In this document: one piece after another, positions 1 to 10,848 of the stretch
Numbering within the stretch: position 1 is the first letter of the stretch
Layout: every line of letters begins with the position of its first letter
The notes under the pieces: generated by a model
Seen by the model: the letters and a program-made list of their open reading frames with translations, nothing else
What the model was told of the DNA's origin: nothing
Databases searched by the model: none
Made by a program: the position numbers and the translations under genes
NCBI GenBank assembly: GCA_030247855.1
Contig: JAPDRN010000130.1
Location: 29,723 to 93,722, forward strand
Direction: 5' to 3'
Length of the DNA: 64,000 nucleotides
DNA from: Knufia peltigerae
Taxonomy: Eukaryota; Ascomycota; Eurotiomycetes; Chaetothyriales; Trichomeriaceae

Positions 1-1960
1 CAAATGTAGCTAGAACCACGCAAACTGCGACCAGGATCCAGCCGAGGACCCTCTCAACCTTGCCGACCGTCGAATCTTCAGTACTAAAGATCTTTAGATA
101 GAAGCTGACGGGCAGGATGACACAAATCGTAAAACACAACGCAGACCCCATCAGAGCCATGATGCTGTCAAAGTCCGGGATTCCGATGGCGATTCCAAGC
201 TGCAGCACGTTGGCAAGGATGCCGATGGATCCACGTGCGGCACGATGCTTCAAGCTCTTCTCGCTGTGCATTCGTGCCTTGGCGTCCATCTGCCTCAGGT
301 CGATGTAGAATTTTTTGTTGAGGGTATCCATCATCGGACGATTCGAAAGCGGAATCTTGGTGATGGGGATGATGGCGATTAGAACGACGATGATGACCGA
401 GAGGGCTTGAGGGTACGACGTCGAGCGCAAGATGTTGGAGGTGACTTCGTCTCGTACGCTGTCGCCAAACATCAAGTAACCCAGCACAGCCATCGTGAGG
501 TCGAGTCCATAGGTGAAGAAATAGGTGTATCGCAAAGCACGTCCGTACTTTTGCGGGTGACGCATGTCTTTGTAGACTGCCGGGAAGACGCTGTGTCCAC
601 CCCACGGGGCCATGAACAAACCCAAACTGAGAGGTACGGTCCGCCAGTTCTCGGGAAAGGCATAGGTTCTGGCAACCTCCCGTAAGGAGCCAGGAGCATC
701 AGGCTTGATCAGCCCATCCGCGAAGACAATGGCAATGATGCCAAAGCAACAGAAGATACCAATGACACTGGTGATGCTCAGGGACTTGAACGGGACAAAA
801 TTGAGAGGTATCAGACCCAGTGAGATGATGATCTTCCAGTCGGTGACGGCGACGGCTGGAAAGAGCGAGTTCATGCTGTCGCCAAACAGGATGACCAGAG
901 CTACGTTAGCGGCGGTCAGCTCAAGGATAAACAAGGCCTCCACAAAGTTCCTGCCCCAAGACCCCAGAGCAAGGAAGGCGATGTCTCCATATGTGGTCGA
1001 CGCCGAGTTCGTGTCTAGGCACTTCGCAAGTAGCTTGGCCGTGTAGGATGTCGAGAGGGCAGCTAGGGTGAGGAAGGTCAACCCAAGAACCCAACCAGAG
1101 TACCTGATCCCCAAGGGGAGTGCGAGGATGCCGACACCGATCAAAACATTGGTCGAGTTGAAAACCGTCATGGGGACGGTAGACTCGCCAACAGTCCGCT
1201 CGACAACTTCGCCATCGGGGAGTATTTCTCTCTCCAGCAACCGGTGAGGCTCATCTTTAAACTCTTCGGGATGTTCCAGCGCCCGTTTGCTTGCTTCTTC
1301 CTGCTCTTGGATCAAAATGGAGGCTCGCTGCCGTGCGGTGACGGTCAGCCGGGAGGAGATACTCCCATAACTCGTGCCCAACACACTTGGCAACCTCAGG
1401 TCTGTAGAAATTGAACCAGAAGTGGATTTCATAGACTGTTGACTCTTCATGGGTAAGAGCCTCGATTGTTCAGTTGGTGCTTCCGTGGTGCCTTCTTGTA
1501 CTGCGGATTCGTTTTCAGACGACATGTGGTAGTCTTGAAGTTGCCTTCTCAACAGAGATCTGTCTGGCGCAGCAGAGGTACTCTGGCTTGGAGAACCTGT
1601 TTCTTCATCTTGTCCATCAGGAATCGTGACCGAGTTTCTTCTTATAGGTGTTATCTCTCGAAACCCAGCAGCTCTTTGGAGTGATTTTGCAAAGTTGTCA
1701 ATGCTATTCGGACCACCCATCTGGCGCAGGCTGTCGAACTTCTTTCCCAACGAGGATTTTCTCCTCCTCAACCGCGGCCCGTCCTCATCATCACCCTCGC
1801 CCGAGGTAGCTCTGAGGTATTCATGTCGAGGTGGGGTACTGGAGGAAAAGCTGGTCTGTTGTGCATTCTCGGGTACAGAGTCGAGGGAATCGAAAGAAGA
1901 CGCTCTTCCACGTTCGTAGGCTGCCCAGTTGGTTGGTGCTTGTTTACTTCGCTGGCTCAT
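1..1960 (-). CDS. Vacuolar amino acid transporter, AVT1-like (3' end cut by window edge)
   Basis: Amino acid/auxin permease family (Aa_trans), as in the yeast vacuolar amino acid exchanger AVT1, which moves neutral amino acids across the vacuolar membrane. One open frame runs from the ATG at 1960 (MSQRSKQAPTNW) to the window edge without a stop, so the C terminus is missing. The first roughly 270 residues are a long Ser/Arg-rich cytosolic tail. The membrane domain then starts around a segment reading PMTVFNSTNVLIGVGILALP, a typical family opening. The segment GLFMAPWGGHSVFPAVYKDM (about residues 445-464) is highly typical of AVT1-type transporters. No intron is needed. It is divergent from eRF1 across about 1 kb. 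Family certain; substrate inferred. Confidence 0.88.
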   Translation of the reverse strand, partial: MSQRSKQAPTNWAAYERGRASSFDSLDSVPENAQQTSFSSSTPPRHEYLRATSGEGDDEDGPRLRRRKSSLGKKFDSLRQMGGPNSIDNFAKSLQRAAGFREITPIRRNSVTIPDGQDEETGSPSQSTSAAPDRSLLRRQLQDYHMSSENESAVQEGTTEAPTEQSRLLPMKSQQSMKSTSGSISTDLRLPSVLGTSYGSISSRLTVTARQRASILIQEQEEASKRALEHPEEFKDEPHRLLEREILPDGEVVERTVGESTVPMTVFNSTNVLIGVGILALPLGIRYSGWVLGLTFLTLAALSTSYTAKLLAKCLDTNSASTTYGDIAFLALGSWGRNFVEALFILELTAANVALVILFGDSMNSLFPAVAVTDWKIIISLGLIPLNFVPFKSLSITSVIGIFCCFGIIAIVFADGLIKPDAPGSLREVARTYAFPENWRTVPLSLGLFMAPWGGHSVFPAVYKDMRHPQKYGRALRYTYFFTYGLDLTMAVLGYLMFGDSVRDEVTSNILRSTSYPQALSVIIVVLIAIIPITKIPLSNRPMMDTLNKKFYIDLRQMDAKARMHSEKSLKHRAARGSIGILANVLQLGIAIGIPDFDSIMALMGSALCFTICVILPVSFYLKIFSTEDSTVGKVERVLGWILVAVCVVLATF

Positions 1961-2995
1961 GTCCGCGTCCTGTTCTTTCTTGTCAGAATCGCAAACGCAG
2001 ACTCTACTGCACTCCCAGATGCACAGAAAGAAGACCTCAAAGATTCTCAACGTAAGAGATGATCAACACCTTTGAGATTTCCTCTGGCAAAACTCTACGG
2101 TGTCGCCTGACATCGACCCTCGAGACAATTTGTAGCTAGACAAATCCTGCAGAGATAACAGAGGGTTCGAGATAGCGGATGTTCAACACATTCTGGAACT
2201 TCGACACCTGGAGGGAAATGCTGCATAAGAATATGAACACTGAAGCACAAATAACCACCTGAAATGTCAAAACGAAAGAAGTCTCGAGAAGAAAAGGCAC
2301 CTGAGGAAGAGAAACGGAACAGCGTCACTGTACCAGACGTTGACAAGACCATTAACCGATTATAACCATGGTATGCATGCCATTCACAGGCAGGAAAGGA
2401 ACGCGATAGGCTCTGTTTGTTGATCTTTAGCCGACTCCATAGGCGCCTCCACAATATCTGCAACGCCTGGATGAGCCTAGAGATTTCGCATAGATAGTGG
2501 CGGAATGATGATAAGCCTCTTTTTTTGCTTTGGTTGACTGCAGCCGATGACTGATGGTTGAAGGACTGATCGTCTCCTTGTACATTTCTGCCCATATACT
2601 CCTCCGTACTAGTCTCTTCGAAGCACGTGACCACTCAAGTTCTCATACTGCGCCTCACTGTTTGCATGGAGCACCGTTCTTGTACTAACTCCTTACTCCG
2701 TACTAAGGGAATTTTTTAGCCACACACGACCACCGCCTCCACGCCGCCAGTAATTTACTACCTAAGGTAATCTACCTGATGACTGCACATTTGCCAGCGC
2801 AGCCCGCACAATATTGATTCTCCCCTACCCACTTGAGTTGCCCAACGTCACTTCAATTCTCACCTCAACTCTCCTTGAAGTCCTTACCTCTCCCCCTTCC
2901 ACTCATTGACGACTCAACACAACCCTCCCTCCGACGTCAGAAGTTACCTCTTCCCACGAGCAGGCCCCCCTCTGCGAGGCCACGTCTAGGCAAAA
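1961..2995. promoter_or_regulatory. Divergent intergenic region between AVT1-like gene and eRF1
   Basis: About 1 kb serving both divergent genes. It holds ACTCCGTACTA-type repeats near 2605-2705 and a pyrimidine-rich stretch just before the eRF1 ATG, typical of fungal 5' leaders. I see no convincing gene; a 179-codon reverse reading at 2095-2634 has no recognisable domain. Confidence 0.5.
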
Positions 2996-4303
2996 ATGAG
3001 TGCCCCTCAACAGCAAAACGAGGCAGAAAAAAATATTGAAATATGGAAGGTCAAAAAACTGATCAAACGTCTCGAGGCGGCCCGGGGTAACGGTACCTCC
3101 ATGATTTCTCTCATCATTCCACCCAAAGACCAGGTCTCTCGTGCGGCAAAGATGTTAGCTGAAGAATTCGGTACTGCCTCGAACATCAAATCCCGAGTCA
3201 ACCGTCTATCTGTCCTGTCAGCTATCACCTCCACTCAGCAACGTCTGAAGCTGTACAACAAAGTCCCCCCGAATGGCCTGGTCGTCTATTGTGGTGAAAT
3301 CATCACCTCCGAGGGCAAGGAAAGAAAGATCAACATAGACTTTGAACCGTTCAAGCCTATCAACACCTCCCTTTACCTATGTGACAACAAATTTCATACC
3401 GAAGCGCTCAGCGAACTACTCGAGTCGGATCAGAAATTTGGCTTCATCATCATGGACGGTAACGGAGCACTGTTTGGCACACTCAGCGGCAATACAAGAG
3501 AAGTTCTGCAGAAGTTCTCGGTCGATCTGCCCAAGAAGCACGGCCGTGGTGGTCAATCCGCGCTTCGTTTTGCTCGTCTCAGAGAGGAGAAGCGTCACAA
3601 CTACGTGCGTAAAGTTGCAGAATTGGCCGTTCAGAATTTCATCACCAACGACAAAGTCAACGTTGCCGGGTTGGTCCTGGCTGGTTCGGCCGACTTCAAG
3701 AACGACTTGAACCAGTCTGACATGTTCGACGGCCGTCTGCAAGCCAAAGTCATCAAGGTCGTCGATGTGTCTTATGGTGGCGAGAACGGTTTCAATCAAG
3801 CCATCGACCTAGCTTCCGAGACCTTGAGCAATGTTAAATTTATTCAGGAGAAGAAGCTGATCGGCAAGTACTTCGAGGAGATCAGCCAAGACAGCGGTCG
3901 TGTCTGTTATGGTGTTGAAGACACCTTGAAAGCTTTGGAATTAGGTGCTTGTGAAACTCTGATTGTTTACGAAAACTTGGATGTCACCCGATGGGTTCTG
4001 AAGGCTTCGGATGGGTCCGAGAGAGTTTTACATACGACCAAATCTCAAGAAGGCAACCGCGAACAATTCATGGACAAAGAAACCGGCCAGGAAATGGAAG
4101 TTATTGATCAGAGTTCTTTCCTCGAGTGGCTCGCCGAGAAATACAAGGATTTCGGTGCCACGTTGGAGTTCGTCTCTGACCGATCCAGCGAAGGCAACCA
4201 GTTTGTGAAAGGCTTTGGTGGTATTGGGGCTATTTTGCGCTACAAGGTCAACTTTGAACAGTTGGCTGACGTTGACGACGAAGACGAATTTTATGATGAT
4301 TGA
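2996..4303 (+). CDS. SUP45: Eukaryotic peptide chain release factor subunit 1 (eRF1)
   Basis: Recognises all three stop codons in the ribosomal A site and triggers peptide release, working with the GTPase eRF3. Intronless, 435 residues, the usual family length. The stop-codon recognition NIKS motif is at residues 63-66, and the YxCxxxF motif at 127-133 (YLCDNKF). The peptidyl-tRNA hydrolysis GGQ motif is at 185-187 within [10 protein letters not shown]. The C-terminal eRF3-binding domain ends in the usual acidic tail (DDEDEFYDD). The ATG at 2996 follows CAAAA, a strong fungal context. Intact and normal in every respect. Confidence 0.98.
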   Translation: MSAPQQQNEAEKNIEIWKVKKLIKRLEAARGNGTSMISLIIPPKDQVSRAAKMLAEEFGTASNIKSRVNRLSVLSAITSTQQRLKLYNKVPPNGLVVYCGEIITSEGKERKINIDFEPFKPINTSLYLCDNKFHTEALSELLESDQKFGFIIMDGNGALFGTLSGNTREVLQKFSVDLPKKHGRGGQSALRFARLREEKRHNYVRKVAELAVQNFITNDKVNVAGLVLAGSADFKNDLNQSDMFDGRLQAKVIKVVDVSYGGENGFNQAIDLASETLSNVKFIQEKKLIGKYFEEISQDSGRVCYGVEDTLKALELGACETLIVYENLDVTRWVLKASDGSERVLHTTKSQEGNREQFMDKETGQEMEVIDQSSFLEWLAEKYKDFGATLEFVSDRSSEGNQFVKGFGGIGAILRYKVNFEQLADVDDEDEFYDD

Positions 4304-5102
4304 CAATTCAACGACCTCGAAACGAAAAGCGAGAAGCAACTTGTAGACAGTCGACCATTGGTCCAGGACGTCACATTGACAGCATCTTCTCGCTCTGAGC
4401 GTCCTAACGACGCGCCTCCTTTTCTAGCTTCGACAGGAAAGGACCAGACCGTGGTCAGCAAGCCACAGGTCAATCATCTGGAGAACCCAAGGATCAAGAA
4501 AAATACTCTTTGGGGGGCTGAGAGATCGACTGCTCCGCCAGCCACGCAAGCTCGGGGTTTAGTCCATGGTAAGGCCATTGGCAACTATTAGTACCAGTTC
4601 GCCCGACTAACACTTACTTCAGGTCGATCTAACCTACGCAATATGGTCATGGTCTGAGAAAACGACGGCGGTCAGGTGCAGCCCGTCGACGATCCTGCAG
4701 TGCCCAGCGGTGTCCGCAGGGGAATTGGCTGAGAACTCCACTGAACCTGATGTAAGTCCGACATACCAGATGGTCTGCCGAGCAGATGCATCAACTCTGT
4801 CCGTCACAACGACGGCGACATGGAAATCCGAATGGAAGGCTTTACTCCGATCTTGCCGAAGCACTTCCACCCTCGGTCGAAACGTATTGTCTCTCGTGAG
4901 CTGGTCACTCCTTTTCATTCGAGCTCACTTCTTTCTTGTTTGGCCGAAGGCCCCGTCATTCCTGAGAAGTCTGGCATTCGTGTTCCTCGAATTACATGCT
5001 CAGGCTCAACCCAACTTCTGGCATTCCAGAACTCAGGACAGCTAGCCAATACCACCTTAGGTAGTCAATCATTATCGTTCTTGACTCTATTCTCTGCACT
5101 CT
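4304..5102. other. Intergenic, eRF1 3' side, with an intron-like segment
   Basis: No gene recognised. A well-formed spliceosomal intron signature lies at 4569-4622: donor GTAAGG, branch-like GACTAAC near 4604 and acceptor TTCAG. Another GTAAGT-type donor is at 4752. These may belong to an extended, spliced 3' UTR of eRF1 or to a non-coding transcript. Splicing 4569-4622 would give only an 82-codon reading of no known family. Confidence 0.35.
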
Positions 5103-6194
5103 TCAAGTAGTATCGCCCTCTTCCCTAAGTAATTGATCCTCGAAAGTCCCCAAATATCTGAGGCTCTCGGTATATCTCTCCAAATCAGCCAACATCCTCT
5201 TCAAGCCGTCCCCATTGAAGTTAGCAGCGTCATTGCTGTCCGTCACGTCGGCCGTCTGCTCACATTCCACGAAAAAGACGTACTGCCAATTCCTCATCCG
5301 GCTCGGCCTGGTGTCTATACTCGTCAAATTGAATGAGTAGGTCTTGAACACGGCCAACGCATCTGCCAATGCGCCGGGCTTTGTGTGCGAGATGGTAAAG
5401 GTTATCAGAGATTTGTTTCTTACTTCGCCCTTTGCCTTGGGTGAACTTGACAGATAAGAGAGCAACGCATCCGACGATATCTTTCGTTTCCTATTCTTCA
5501 CAACAAGAAATCTTGTCGTGTTACTGCCAGGCTCGTCCTCGATGTTTTCGGCCAGACAAGTCAGCTTATGTTTCTCTCCAGCGAGCTTCGACCCGATGGC
5601 CGCACTGAGACCACCGTTTGATTCTCGAGCGACGAGCTGCGCGGCGGCAGAGGTGCTTCCGACGTCTATCCTTTCGACCTTTGCGGGAGGGAATTGTGAC
5701 GACAAGAACCGTGTGCACTGGCCCCAGACTTGAGGGTGGGTGTAGAGCGTGCGGATGGCGGACACTGGGTCTGGCACTGGCCCGCGGTCCGAGGTCGACG
5801 AGGTGAGGTCGGGCGATATGAAGAGGCAGTGATGTACAGGGAGATAGTATTCGGCACACACTTCAATGTCAGGGTATGGGGCGCTCGAATCGAGGCCGCA
5901 TTGAGCGAACAGATCGAAGACTCCTACCACGGAGCCATTCGTGCTGTTTTCGATGGGAACAACGGCGTAGTCGTACTGTATCTCGTCGTCTGTAGAAGAG
6001 GCCGCCTGGATGGCGGAGAATATGTTGGGGAAGGTCGGAAGAGGATGTAATGTGACTGGGCTATTCGTGCTGCTGCCGCTGGACGACGACGTTGGTCGCG
6101 GTGGGAAGACTGCGATGGCTGCTTGGTGCGAAAAGGAAGCTTCGGGCCCCAGATAGGCTACGTTGATGGCCGTGGCGCCGTCATCTCGTGGCAT
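5103..6194 (-). CDS. PHA2: Prephenate dehydratase with C-terminal ACT domain
   Basis: Converts prephenate to phenylpyruvate in phenylalanine biosynthesis, in the cytosol. The ATG at 6194 is chosen because CCACCATGCC is an excellent initiation context and the protein (363 residues, MPRDDGATAINVAYLGPEA) begins right at the conserved AYLGPEASFSHQAA motif; no upstream in-frame ATG is nearer. The catalytic TRF motif is present (NTTRFLVVKN, about residue 236), as is the VPIENSTNGSV motif. An ACT domain occupies the last 100 residues (TKPGALADALAVF) and is the likely phenylalanine-feedback site. The ACT regulatory ESRP motif reads DTRP here. Intronless and intact; tail-to-tail with the eRF1 side. 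Confidence 0.95.
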   Translation of the reverse strand: MPRDDGATAINVAYLGPEASFSHQAAIAVFPPRPTSSSSGSSTNSPVTLHPLPTFPNIFSAIQAASSTDDEIQYDYAVVPIENSTNGSVVGVFDLFAQCGLDSSAPYPDIEVCAEYYLPVHHCLFISPDLTSSTSDRGPVPDPVSAIRTLYTHPQVWGQCTRFLSSQFPPAKVERIDVGSTSAAAQLVARESNGGLSAAIGSKLAGEKHKLTCLAENIEDEPGSNTTRFLVVKNRKRKISSDALLSYLSSSPKAKGEVRNKSLITFTISHTKPGALADALAVFKTYSFNLTSIDTRPSRMRNWQYVFFVECEQTADVTDSNDAANFNGDGLKRMLADLERYTESLRYLGTFEDQLLREEGDTT

Positions 6195-7002
6195 GGTGGG
6201 GAGGTGACTTTTCCGACAGACAAGGTAGGTGTCCAGGGGTTGGCCACCGGATCTATCCAAGATTGTATCTATATCGACCAACTACAATCACTATTGAGTA
6301 CTTTTAGAATCAACCGTGCTGTGAGAGAATCTTTCTCCAACGAAGCTGATGCCCTGGAAAATTCCCCCGCACTATTTTGATACGAGTACGAGTTTGTACC
6401 TGAAAGGGAAACGCGATACTAACCTCATTAAGCGTTAGTGTCTCGTAGATGTTCCTGTAATACTGACCATCAGCAGATCGTCTTTGAGGCAGCCTGAAAT
6501 CTAGTCCGTTGTTCATTTTTTCCAGTATATGATTCAAGACTCTCAGATGCCATTCATCAAAAAGAATGACGGAGAGACAAAAGCAGCTTCCCTCAAACAT
6601 CTGTACTGCTACATGCACACAAGCAATCATGTCTACTACGGACAGATTTCGAACTACACCATCTGCTCGTCGATATCGGTGCCTATAGGCCAAAACTCGA
6701 CAATAACAGTATGCCCTGGTCATGTCTGCTCTTGCTGCAAATTTGCTCTTTCAGATGGGTCGTTCTAGCTCTCGTTCATGCTTTTCAGAGCAAGTTCTAC
6801 CATGGCTCGGAGCCAGGCAGAAGTCGCGAACCATAAAGATCTTCAAAGGCGTGCTACGAAAGTCATTCTTCTCTTCACTCCTATCCTTGAAATTTTTTCA
6901 TTCTTCATTCACTGATATCTTCGCTAATATCTCTGGCCTCTTGCGCACCATTATCTCTGTCAACCAAACCACAACATCACATCAACTCTTTCAAACTTCA
7001 CC
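6195..7002. other. Divergent intergenic region, no gene seen
   Basis: About 800 bases between the prephenate dehydratase start and the start of the unknown gene at 7003. The last 150 bases are T/C-rich and then CAACCAAACCACAACATCAC, a typical fungal promoter/leader. No recognisable coding sequence. Confidence 0.4.
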
Positions 7003-7719
7003 ATGCCACTCCCATCACTTCGCTTACTCATGGGCTTCACCCCACGCGACTTATTTCCCTATGACATTTGCTTTGAGCGTGCACCATGCACCGAAATCCT
7101 AACCGAGCAAAAGATCGTTATTCTGGAACCTTTCCGACTCGTGACCGACGGTCCTATCCATTACAGCGTTAAAGGCCAGATATATCCATTTGATGGTGGA
7201 ACGACATTCCCTAACATCCTCGGCAAATTATGCTCCCCTGACAATTTTTCTTACGAGATGATGCACTATCTTCAGAAGTATCTCAACAAGCATCAGCCAT
7301 GGTTCAATGAGCCATGGTCTATCAAAGGTGGAAGAACGATGGACAAAGAAAAACCAGGAGGGTTTTTGTATCAGGTTTCACCCATGCGAGGTCGATGCAT
7401 GTTCTTGCTTGAACGCCACGTCCCGTGTAACTGTCACAAACTATGGAAACCGAAGCATGAATTGGATATTGTCCCGACCCAGAGGTATCAAGAGGAAGTG
7501 CGCAAAAAGAAGAAACAGGCGCAGGAGAGAATGGAGGCGGAGAAGGCGGCACCGAATCCCGCGCCACAACTGAGAACGTCGACGCATACCTTCGCTATGA
7601 CCTCTGACAGCTCTACAACAGCATACTCTCCTGCAGGCGGTTCTGAGGGCTGGCATGGTGATTATGACAACAGTGGATATGATGGTAGCCGTGAAAGAGA
7701 AGTGAAACATCTTGTCTAA
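7003..7719 (+). CDS. Hypothetical protein, 238 residues
   Basis: Not recognised. A single exon starts at an ATG in good context (TTCACCATGCC), preceded by a long CA-rich leader. The N-terminal 150 residues look folded, with many aromatic residues and several cysteines (ICFERAPC, VPCNCHKLW). A basic/acidic helical stretch follows (EEVRKKKKQAQERMEAEKAA, about residues 165-184). The last 50 residues are Ser/Thr/Gly-rich and probably disordered. No signal peptide or membrane segment is evident. The pattern resembles lineage-specific fungal proteins of unknown function. Confidence 0.65.
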   Translation: MPLPSLRLLMGFTPRDLFPYDICFERAPCTEILTEQKIVILEPFRLVTDGPIHYSVKGQIYPFDGGTTFPNILGKLCSPDNFSYEMMHYLQKYLNKHQPWFNEPWSIKGGRTMDKEKPGGFLYQVSPMRGRCMFLLERHVPCNCHKLWKPKHELDIVPTQRYQEEVRKKKKQAQERMEAEKAAPNPAPQLRTSTHTFAMTSDSSTTAYSPAGGSEGWHGDYDNSGYDGSREREVKHLV

Positions 7720-8251
7720 GGCTCAGGATTATTCCTGCGTATCGTGTTGAAATATTCTGAACGTCTAGAGCTTCTTCACGATCGAGGCTCTTCTTCGTCT
7801 TTTGAATCAGAAGTCTTTGGGGTATTGGGCTAGTTTGGAAGTGAAGTCCCGGGTACTTTTACGGTGTGGCTCGCTTCATGCGAGCGAGTTGAAGAACCAT
7901 TGTAATGATACGTTAATCTGATATGAATCTGTCACCAGAAGCATATTGCATTGTCTCTCAGCAAGTAGACAAGCATCCCAACCCGCGAGCAATTGCTGAT
8001 CGAGTTAGCGACCACCCTTGCTTCACCAGTCATAAGGGCGAAATTTAGGTAGTGCGCGATGACCACTGGTACTTTAATGATGTGATACTCCCGCTGTGGT
8101 CGGTAGACACTATATCCCTAACCTCCTCGCGGATTAGACTGCGCCCTGAGACCGCACCTGGGACTCGGTCTCCTGAACTGTCTAGTTATGACCCAGGTAG
8201 TAATAGAGACATTGCAGGGATTTTTCTGGCACGGTATCATCTCACGCAGTG
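7720..8251. other. Intergenic, no gene seen
   Basis: About 530 bases between the end of the unknown gene and the 3' end of the broken regulator. Nothing recognisable. Confidence 0.3.
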
Positions 8252-10203
8252 CTAAAGATGCCATGACTTAATTTTCGCTGGTGCAGTTGCACCAACCAAT
8301 GTCAACCGCGGCCTGCGCAACTCGAAATAGATGGCGTGGCTTGATATCGACTCGAGGGTACGACGGACCTTATCCTTCCAGCATCCTGTCGGGGGTCCCT
8401 CGCCGGTGGCAACCCCTCGGGTGTGTTCGTCTAGACTCAAGACAATTTGGCGATAGTCATTCATCCGTGGGAACTGGCGTGCGACGACGGCCAATGTCTC
8501 CAGCACCCCCTCCAACATCGGGCCGTATACTGTTGTGTCCGGTGCGACACTGTCAACCAACCTGGACCGAGCGCAAGTGACCGCCATGTGGTAGATCAGA
8601 GCCAGTGCCATTGAGATTGAGCTGTATCCCGTGACCCATGACAGGAATGACCGTTTTTCCCATACCACTCCGCTTCAAACTCTTCAACACCGCACGGCAA
8701 GCGTCCATCAAACGAAAATCCGCCATCTGCTGATGTTTTGAGACCACGATCCCGTTCCGTTTACTGGCTGGGAGTTGCTGGAGGCAAACTGGCGCGTCGT
8801 CGGCCGTTTGGCGACTGACGATCTGGTCGATGGCGACCCGAAGGTACAGGGTGTTGTACAGAGACGTTTGGTACTCGAATGCGCATTGTGTGGAAAGCGG
8901 CGCCTCTGGAGGGGTGCAAGCTCTCCAGTGTAGTAAGCGGCCGAGATGATTCGTGAAAGGCTCCTCGCCTTGGTCATTCACAATCTGAGACATCAATTTT
9001 GCGTAACGGAACAAGTGGATGGACATTTGGCTCGACAGTGCCGGGCGACCGACGGCGTCTCCTGCAGACGGCGGAGCGACTCTGATGTATTTGTCGCTGA
9101 CCGAGTAAGGTCGACCTAACGCGGTCGAGATCAAGCGGTCGAGGAAGTAGCAGCTCCAGAATGCCCATCTCCGTGCATCGGCCTCGGTCCGGTCCACCTC
9201 CCCGACGCTGTCCCTGTGGTCTCCCATCGCGATGCTCTTCTTCATCGCAATCCCTGATGAGATGCCAGGACGAACCGGCCGTGGAGCTGTGGATGGAGAA
9301 AATGACGAGCAGGTGGAGACAGTGAATGACATCGACACCGTCCTCCTTCTGAAACACCTTTTCCAGGACCTTCAGCGACTCTGCGAGGATGTGGGTTGAG
9401 ATGAACATCCCCTGGGACATTGGATACGTGTCGGAGACCATGGGGACTATCGCGATGACCATGTAGGCCATGAACACATGTGCGGGATCCGTGGACAACG
9501 TCGAGCGGTAGTGGTGTTCCCCCTCGGACGTTATGGCGTCCATGCCGTGCTGCACCTTACCCACGGGGATTCCGGGGAACCTGAAATCGACGTACCCGAG
9601 ATACGTCGCCAGTGACCGTGCTCCATCGTCAGGCGGAAACGACAGGTGCTGGACCGTCCCGGATTGGGACTGTCTGATGGACTTTGCAACTCCGTCCCAC
9701 AGCACGCTTGTTCGGTCGGGTGGACTCTGGTCTGCCTCCGTAGGTCTCGGTCACCGCCGAGATGATCCGAGGCATGGAGAGCTCACGGAGAAACTCTCCC
9801 GCCCGCCCTCTTGGTCATGGCGCTGAGCGACAAGAAGTGCATGTTGAGATCGACCTGTGGCTGTCGAGCACCCAGCCCGTCACCGAGGCTGTTGGCCACG
9901 GGGATCGATGGGTCGGTCGCGGCTCTGGCACCGTGCGGCGTTGGCGTCAACTCTTCTCTGTATAGCAGCGCCCCAAGCGTCGGTCTGCGTTTGTGCTTGG
10001 AGGTCCGCGAGTCGGTCCTCGAGGGTACGGACGTAACCTTTTCGTAGGGCATCTCGACTTCCTACTACTTGGACAACGTCCTTTTCCTTCTGGGTAATGC
10101 CACATGTACGTCTAGCTTTGTGACAAGCTGAGCATACCGGTAGCAGCCGGTCACAGCGTTGCTTTTGTCTCGTACAGTGATCACACGCAAACGGTCGAAA
10201 TTA
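8252..10203 (-). pseudogene. Zn2Cys6 transcription factor pseudogene
   Basis: Remnant of a fungal Gal4-type regulator. The zinc cluster survives at about 10185-10090, read as ACDHCTRQKQRCDRLLPVCS followed by ACHKARRTC, giving perfect C-x2-C-x6-C-x6-C-x2-C-x6-C spacing. It continues in frame into a linker (GYVRTLEDRLADLQAQ). The frame is then lost repeatedly. The conserved fungal_trans segment HSSTAGSSWHLI at about 9260 is followed in another frame by GIAMKKSIAMGDHRDS, the break being one extra base near 9255. A further shift at about 8640-8670 precedes YSSISMALALIYHMAVT. Other shifts lie near 10000, 9800 and 9715. A TAA at 10203-10201 lies four codons before the zinc cluster and no ATG is available in frame. 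It sits beside a broken transporter it may once have regulated. Confidence 0.85.
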
Positions 10204-10848
10204 TCGTTGGGGAGATGGGGTTGGCAGGCTTTGCGCATTGAGATCATCGGAATCTTCCATGTTGTGGGAGTTTCAAGTCTGGGCCACTCGCAGAGAAGAC
10301 GCCATTGGCTCTGCCAAATACAGACAGCGGCATTGAGTCGTGGAGAATGAATCATCAGTCGAGGCAGATGGATAGGCCCACGATGGCTCGAGCACGGGAA
10401 AAATGAAGGAAGACGTATTGAGAAATAATGATCCATGATCTTCGGGAGCCAAGCAGAGAAATACGGTGACATGGGAGTATCAAAAGGTGTTTTACATCCC
10501 CTGCCACAATGTCACCTGCACTTATCTTACAGCAGTATTCGTGCACTCTTGGAAAATCAATGTCATGAGGTACAGAACACAACTCAGTTTGCGATCTATT
10601 GACTAGGCACAGTAGAGAGTAAGTAGAGGATTCAATGCAACAATTCTATACACCACGAGGAGTGCGACATCCAATACAGCACCAGAATGAGCTTCTTCTA
10701 TAAGCCTACTACTACTGCTCCTCCAGCCTCGGCCCTGGCCCGTGTTTTCCCTGCCAGCCCCGGCTCCCTAGGTTGTGAAGAGTCGCGGTTCTGTTCCTGT
10801 GGTGGCGGCATCCGCGAGGAGCCTCTTATTTGCTCGTGTGAGATCCCA
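10204..10848. other. Intergenic between two pseudogenes
   Basis: About 640 bases upstream of the regulator remnant and downstream of the transporter remnant. No gene recognised. The lost first exon of the regulator may lie here but cannot be identified. Confidence 0.3.

Noticed and set aside
2095..2634. Reverse-strand 179-codon open reading between AVT1-like gene and eRF1
   Set aside because: No recognisable domain and it lies in a divergent promoter; composition not gene-like.
4358..4591. Small protein downstream of eRF1
   Set aside because: Even when spliced it gives 82 codons of no known family; better explained as UTR.
9255..9256. Explaining the TF frame change by an intron ending in CATCAG
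   Set aside because: Conserved sequence is contiguous on both sides (SSWHLI then GIAMKK), leaving room only for one extra base.
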